8,897 bases of DNA from contig JAIHZV010000038.1 of the NCBI GenBank assembly GCA_022718015.1, positions 1 to 8,897 of the forward strand. The letters run 5' to 3'. This stretch comes from Phascolarctobacterium sp. GTDB lineage: Bacteria; Bacillota; Negativicutes; Acidaminococcales; Acidaminococcaceae. Under the pieces are notes generated by a model. It was not told where the DNA came from. It did not search any database and worked only from the letters and a program-made list of their open reading frames with translations. The position numbers were made by a program, and so were the translations under genes. Shown here one piece after another: positions 6,308-8,897 of the stretch (the stretch's first letter is position 1; every line of letters begins with the position of its first letter).

Positions 6308-6335
6308 GATTACCGGTGCTTTATCGCCTGTAATC
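6308..6335 (-). other. Second hairpin just after the dctP stop
   Basis: GATTAC / GTAATC arms (6308-6313 and 6330-6335) form a 6-bp stem that continues inward with one mismatch and two G-C pairs. It starts one base after the dctP stop codon on the minus strand and has no T-run. With the hairpin at 6251-6284 it makes a double stem-loop between dctP and dctQ. Confidence 0.5.
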
Positions 6336-6336
6336 A

Positions 6337-7368
6337 TTATTTTGCTGCGCGGATTTTTGCAAGCTCAGCTTTCAGTTTTTCATAGATGCCAGGAGTTGCG
6401 CCTTCTTTTTCTTCCATTTGTTTGAAGACAGGCTCAGTTGCTTTTTCGAAGGCAGCATGATCAACATCGTTGAATTTTACGCCTTTAGCTTCCAGCTCTT
6501 TGTAAACCTTATTATAGGATTCAGTGGAAATCTTGGTCATTTCTTTGCCGCCATAAGCAAACTCTTCAGCAACGATCTTCTGATCTTCAGGAGACAGGCT
6601 GTTGAATACTTTGGTGGAAATGTAAACACCGCAGGTGCCCAGGAAGTGCTTGGTGGTTGCTACGTTTTTAACATGCTCGTAGCATTTGGTACCGATGTTG
6701 GTGAACTCGGAGCCTTCCAGACCATCTACAACGCCTTGAGAAACGCCGGACAGGGTTTCGGAGAACGGCAGGCTGGTAGCAGTTGCGCCCATTGCATTGA
6801 TGGTATCAATGAACAGCTTGCTGCCGGGAGTACGCAGCTTCAGACCTTTCATGTCTTCCGGTTTGGTTACAATCTTGTTGGTCATAACATTACGGAAGCC
6901 AAAGATGTAGTCCAGAGCCAGAACCTTGATGCCTTTGTCTTCAGCTTTTTTCATCATATCTTTTACGAGCGGAGTTTCAATCATCTTCTCGTATTCGTCA
7001 TAGGATTGGTACAGCATAGGACCAACCAAAGGCTTAAAGTCAGGTACATAGTCGCCCAAGTAAGACGGATCCTCTACAGAAATGAAGTTAGCGCCATTAG
7101 CAACCTGCTCCAGGCCATCCTTGTAGCAAGCCAGCTGGTTTTGACCATAGCATTGAATTTCTACACGACCATTGGTTTTCTTGTTGATGCGTTCAGCAAC
7201 CAGCTCCATGGATTTGTAAAGCTGTTCATCCGGAGAGAATACGTGGCTCAGCTTCAGAACTACTTTTTTGTCATTGCCTGCAGGAGCAGCCTTTTTGTCA
7301 TCGCCGCCGCAGCCAGCCAGAGCCAGCATCATTACGGCCATCATAAGCATAGCAACTATCTTTTTCAT
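6337..7368 (-). CDS. dctP: TRAP transporter substrate-binding lipoprotein DctP
   Basis: 343 residues from the ATG at 7368. The in-frame ATG at 7374 touches the AGGAGG box (7380-7375) with no spacer, whereas 7368 has a 6-nt spacing, so 7368 is the likely start. The N-terminus is a lipoprotein signal: KK, a hydrophobic stretch, and lipobox LAGC with Cys20. The protein would therefore be anchored by lipid on the outer face of the cytoplasmic membrane. It matches the DctP family: LKLSHVFSPDEQLYKSMELVAE, VEIQCYGQNQLACYKDGLEQV, then GLKLRTPGSKLF with the conserved Arg (about residue 179) that binds the substrate carboxylate, and GVSQGVVDGLEGSE. It captures an organic acid, probably a dicarboxylate, and delivers it to DctQM. 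It is the first gene of the operon and is separated from dctQ by 125 nt with two hairpins. Confidence 0.96.
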   Translation of the reverse strand: MKKIVAMLMMAVMMLALAGCGGDDKKAAPAGNDKKVVLKLSHVFSPDEQLYKSMELVAERINKKTNGRVEIQCYGQNQLACYKDGLEQVANGANFISVEDPSYLGDYVPDFKPLVGPMLYQSYDEYEKMIETPLVKDMMKKAEDKGIKVLALDYIFGFRNVMTNKIVTKPEDMKGLKLRTPGSKLFIDTINAMGATATSLPFSETLSGVSQGVVDGLEGSEFTNIGTKCYEHVKNVATTKHFLGTCGVYISTKVFNSLSPEDQKIVAEEFAYGGKEMTKISTESYNKVYKELEAKGVKFNDVDHAAFEKATEPVFKQMEEKEGATPGIYEKLKAELAKIRAAK

Positions 7369-7387
7369 TGTCATCCTCCTAATTTCC

Positions 7388-7407
7388 TGTTGAAATTTGT
7401 TGAAATT
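7388..7407. repeat. Tandem TGTTGAA pair in the dctP leader
   Basis: TGTTGAAATT occurs twice head to tail, a 10-bp period equal to about one helical turn. It lies between the predicted dctP transcription start (near 7437) and the dctP ribosome binding site. A similar pair sits at 7587-7606. A candidate operator; the bound protein is unknown. Confidence 0.4.
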
Positions 7408-7443
7408 TTAGTGGAAAATTTTTCCCATTACTAAGCTAATATC

Positions 7444-7472
7444 ATCTTAACAGAGTGACACAAAATTGTCAA
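7444..7472 (-). promoter_or_regulatory. Sigma-70 promoter of the dctPQM operon
   Basis: On the minus strand TTGACA (7472-7467), a 17-nt spacer and TAAGAT (7449-7444). The start is expected near 7437, leaving a leader of about 70 nt before the dctP ATG. It is divergent to the phosphodiesterase promoter roughly 85 bp away. Confidence 0.8.
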
Positions 7473-7555
7473 CTTTATTTTGACATATTTCACAAAGCCT
7501 TATTTTACAACGTTGTTGGCCTATTTTTGTCCGCTGTAGTCTTTTTGTGTCCCAC

Positions 7556-7584
7556 TTGTTTTTCTTCAATATATGTGGTAAGAT
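7556..7584 (+). promoter_or_regulatory. Probable promoter of the phosphodiesterase gene
   Basis: TTGTTT (7556-7561), a 17-nt spacer and TAAGAT (7579-7584), the same -10 hexamer as the divergent dctP promoter. The start is expected near 7591, inside the TGTTGAA pair, which would give a 5' UTR of about 118 nt. Confidence 0.55.
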
Positions 7585-7586
7585 AG

Positions 7587-7606
7587 TGTTGAATATTGTT
7601 GAAAAA
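7587..7606. repeat. Tandem TGTTGAA pair at the phosphodiesterase transcription start
   Basis: TGTTGAATAT followed directly by TGTTGAAAAA: the same 7-mer twice at a 10-bp period, as in the dctP leader. The position over the predicted start of transcription would suit a repressor site. A LacI-type regulator gene begins downstream, but its usual palindromic operator is not evident here. Confidence 0.4.
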
Positions 7607-7619
7607 ACAGCAAAAATTA

Positions 7620-7679
7620 CGTAGACCGGCGCCAGCATGACTCTTTGCTCAGGCAATGCTTTTAGCAGAACAGTCTACG
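7620..7679 (+). other. Structured 5' UTR of the phosphodiesterase gene
   Basis: A closing 7-bp stem CGTAGAC (7620-7626) with GTCTACG (7673-7679) encloses AGCAT (7634-7638) paired with ATGCT (7656-7660) and a small TTGC-TCAG-GCAA hairpin. The structure ends 14 nt before the ribosome binding site. There is no T-run and no riboswitch family that I recognise. Confidence 0.4.
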
Positions 7680-7708
7680 CGCAGCTTGTAAGAAAGAAGG
7701 AAAATGCA

Positions 7709-8437
7709 ATGACTATGATTTTTGCACACCGCGGCTTCAGCGGCTACTACCCCGAAAACACTATGCTCGCCTTCCAAAAGGTTGCAGAGGAAACCAAGGC
7801 TGATGGCATTGAATTAGATATTCAATTGACCAAGGACGGCGAAATCGTTATCATGCACGACGAAATGCTGGACCGCACCACCAACGGCAGCGGCCTGCTC
7901 AAGGACCATACCTTAGAAGAGCTCAAAATGCTTTCCGTCGGCGTAAATATCAAAGGCTTCTTCCCGCGCCAAACCATTCCGACAATGCGCGAATACTTCG
8001 ACTGGCTGAAAACCACGAAGCTTATCACCAACATCGAGCTGAAAACCAGCATTTTTGAATATGAAGGCATTGAAGAAAAGCTCATCGCTATGGTCAAGGA
8101 ATATGGCCTCGAAGAGCAGGTTTGGTACTCCTCCTTCAACCACTACACGATTGCCAGAATCAAAAAGCTCATGCCGGAAGCTAAATGTGGTCTTTTGATG
8201 GACACCTGGCTGGTGAACGTAGGCGATTACGCTGCTTCCCAAGGTGCTGCATCCGTTAACTCCCGCAGCTATTTCTGCCTGAAGGAGGGCGTTGCTGCTG
8301 ACCTGCACAAGCACGGCATCATTCTGCAGGCTTGGACACCGAACGACGAAGAGCTCATGCAGCAGCTCATTGATGCAGGCACTGACATCCTTATCACTAA
8401 CTTCCCGGACAAGGCTGCCAAGGTTATCGGCCGCTAA
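7709..8437 (+). CDS. Glycerophosphodiester phosphodiesterase (cytosolic)
   Basis: 242 residues, typical for the bacterial cytosolic (UgpQ-like) GDPD family. It hydrolyses glycerophosphodiesters, the deacylated remains of phospholipids, to sn-glycerol 3-phosphate and an alcohol. The ATG at 7709 follows AAGAAGGA by 7 nt; an upstream in-frame ATG at 7637 lies within the structured leader and lacks a ribosome site. Motifs: AHRGFSGYYPENT (catalytic His7 and Arg8, Glu16), GIELDIQLTKDG (metal ligands Glu35 and Asp37), HDEMLDRTTNGSG (catalytic His50), NIELKT (metal ligand Glu110), and the C-terminal QAWTPNDEEL and GTDILITNFPD. There is no signal peptide or membrane segment. The gene is divergent from dctPQM and followed by its own terminator, so it is probably monocistronic. 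Its product could join the glycerol 3-phosphate made by GlpK. Confidence 0.96.
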   Translation: MTMIFAHRGFSGYYPENTMLAFQKVAEETKADGIELDIQLTKDGEIVIMHDEMLDRTTNGSGLLKDHTLEELKMLSVGVNIKGFFPRQTIPTMREYFDWLKTTKLITNIELKTSIFEYEGIEEKLIAMVKEYGLEEQVWYSSFNHYTIARIKKLMPEAKCGLLMDTWLVNVGDYAASQGAASVNSRSYFCLKEGVAADLHKHGIILQAWTPNDEELMQQLIDAGTDILITNFPDKAAKVIGR

Positions 8438-8459
8438 ACCAGCTATCATAATCTTAACC

Positions 8460-8495
8460 GACAGCTCCCCATTTTGGGGAGTCTGTCTTTTGTTA
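8460..8495 (+). terminator. Intrinsic terminator after the phosphodiesterase gene
   Basis: GACAG plus CTCCCCA pairs with TGGGGAG plus CTGTC (12 bp with one bulged T, 3-nt loop), followed by TTTTGTTATT. It lies 22 nt after the stop codon and separates the phosphodiesterase gene from the LacI-type gene. Confidence 0.88.
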
Positions 8496-8519
8496 TTATT
8501 AAGCTAGAAAGGAACTCCC

Positions 8520-8897
8520 ATGCCGAAAAAAGTAACACTCAAAGACATTGCTGCCAAAGCAGGGCTTTCGCCTGCCAGCGTATCCATGATTCTCAATCGC
8601 CGCAGCATCGACCGTTTTAATGCGGAAACAATCAATAAAGTCTTTGCTCTGGCTAACAGCATGGGCTATAAAAACAGCAAACATCAAAGCTATGCACTGA
8701 TTAAGCCGTCAGATACACTGATTATCATTATCTGCCCTTCGCTGTTCAATCCCTTCTACACAACAATTATCCAGGGCATTGAAATTGCTGCGCGTAAGCA
8801 GGGCTTCGTTACCTCTGTGCGCACAACGTACTGGGATACTGATACCGAACGCTTCATTATGGAGCAGGCTCGCAAATTCAATGTTGCCGGCGTAATC
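8520..8897 (+). CDS. LacI-family transcriptional regulator, 5' part
   Basis: The first 126 codons are present, open to the window edge. The ATG at 8520 has AAAGGA 6 nt upstream. Residues 5-26 (VTLKDIAAKAGLSPASVSMILN) are the LacI helix-turn-helix; the common TVSRVLN is SVSMILN here. LANSMGYKNS (about 44-53) matches the end of the DNA-binding domain, although the hinge-helix segment KHQSYALIK departs from the usual A..L pattern. From about residue 65, TLIIIICPSLFNPFYTTIIQGIEIAARKQGF is the start of the periplasmic-binding-protein-like effector domain. A TG-n-TATTAT extended -10 (8491-8499) overlapping the terminator tail might drive it, with a short leader. The effector is probably a sugar or similar small molecule; targets are unknown and could include the divergent promoters upstream. 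Confidence 0.93.
   Translation, partial: MPKKVTLKDIAAKAGLSPASVSMILNRRSIDRFNAETINKVFALANSMGYKNSKHQSYALIKPSDTLIIIICPSLFNPFYTTIIQGIEIAARKQGFVTSVRTTYWDTDTERFIMEQARKFNVAGVI

Larger units (their letters stand above)
7369..7708. other. Divergent intergenic region dctP / phosphodiesterase
   Basis: 340 bp without a convincing gene. It holds the AGGAGG site of dctP, a promoter for each direction, two TGTTGAA tandem pairs and a structured 5' UTR for the plus-strand gene. A 69-codon minus-strand frame (7447-7656) crosses both promoters, has no ribosome binding site and resembles nothing, so it is not called. Confidence 0.7.

Noticed and set aside
7913..8449. Open frame of 178 codons on the minus strand, opposite the phosphodiesterase gene
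   Set aside because: Antisense to a gene with all GDPD catalytic motifs intact; no start signals or domain.

Overview
The window looks like a chromosomal segment of an anaerobic bacterium of the Firmicutes class Negativicutes. A succinate/propionate-metabolising genus such as Phascolarctobacterium is my best guess, from protein flavour and from metabolic content: a B12-dependent methylmalonyl-CoA mutase subunit under a cobalamin riboswitch, plus a TRAP transporter of the C4-dicarboxylate type. No 16S or other marker is present, so the assignment is inference. Base composition is moderate and ribosome binding sites are strong AGGAGG-like.

Left block (1-2586, minus strand): one transcription unit that starts at a near-perfect sigma-70 promoter (2558-2586). 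It runs through a cobalamin riboswitch (2386-2536), about 360 nt of highly structured leader, an intrinsic terminator (1988-2021), a small MsrA-fold protein without the catalytic cysteine (1542-1967) and then mutA, the small subunit of methylmalonyl-CoA mutase (cut by the window edge). The catalytic, B12-binding mutB presumably follows outside. The terminator's 5' arm is exactly complementary to a segment nearly 200 nt upstream, and that segment can also pair locally. This forms a four-segment attenuator-like switch between riboswitch and genes and is the most interesting feature of the window.

Middle block (2646-4451, minus strand): a solitary glycerol kinase gene (glpK) with its own extended -10 promoter and a strong terminator. 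Upstream of it lie two exact 38-bp direct repeats, one directly abutting the stop codon of dctM.

Right block (4452-7472, minus strand): a complete TRAP transporter operon, dctP-dctQ-dctM. The binding-protein gene is first, and two intercistronic hairpins separate it from the overlapping membrane-subunit genes. Divergently (7556-8495, plus strand) lies a cytosolic glycerophosphodiester phosphodiesterase gene with a structured 5' UTR and a clear terminator. The start of a LacI-family regulator gene (8520 onward) follows and runs off the window. The shared dctP/phosphodiesterase intergenic region holds two promoters and two similar TGTTGAA tandem pairs that could be operator sites.

Possible shared logic: the TRAP system may import a dicarboxylate (for example succinate) that feeds the methylmalonyl-CoA pathway to propionate. 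The phosphodiesterase and glycerol kinase both yield sn-glycerol 3-phosphate. These links are inference from gene families, not from shared transcription.
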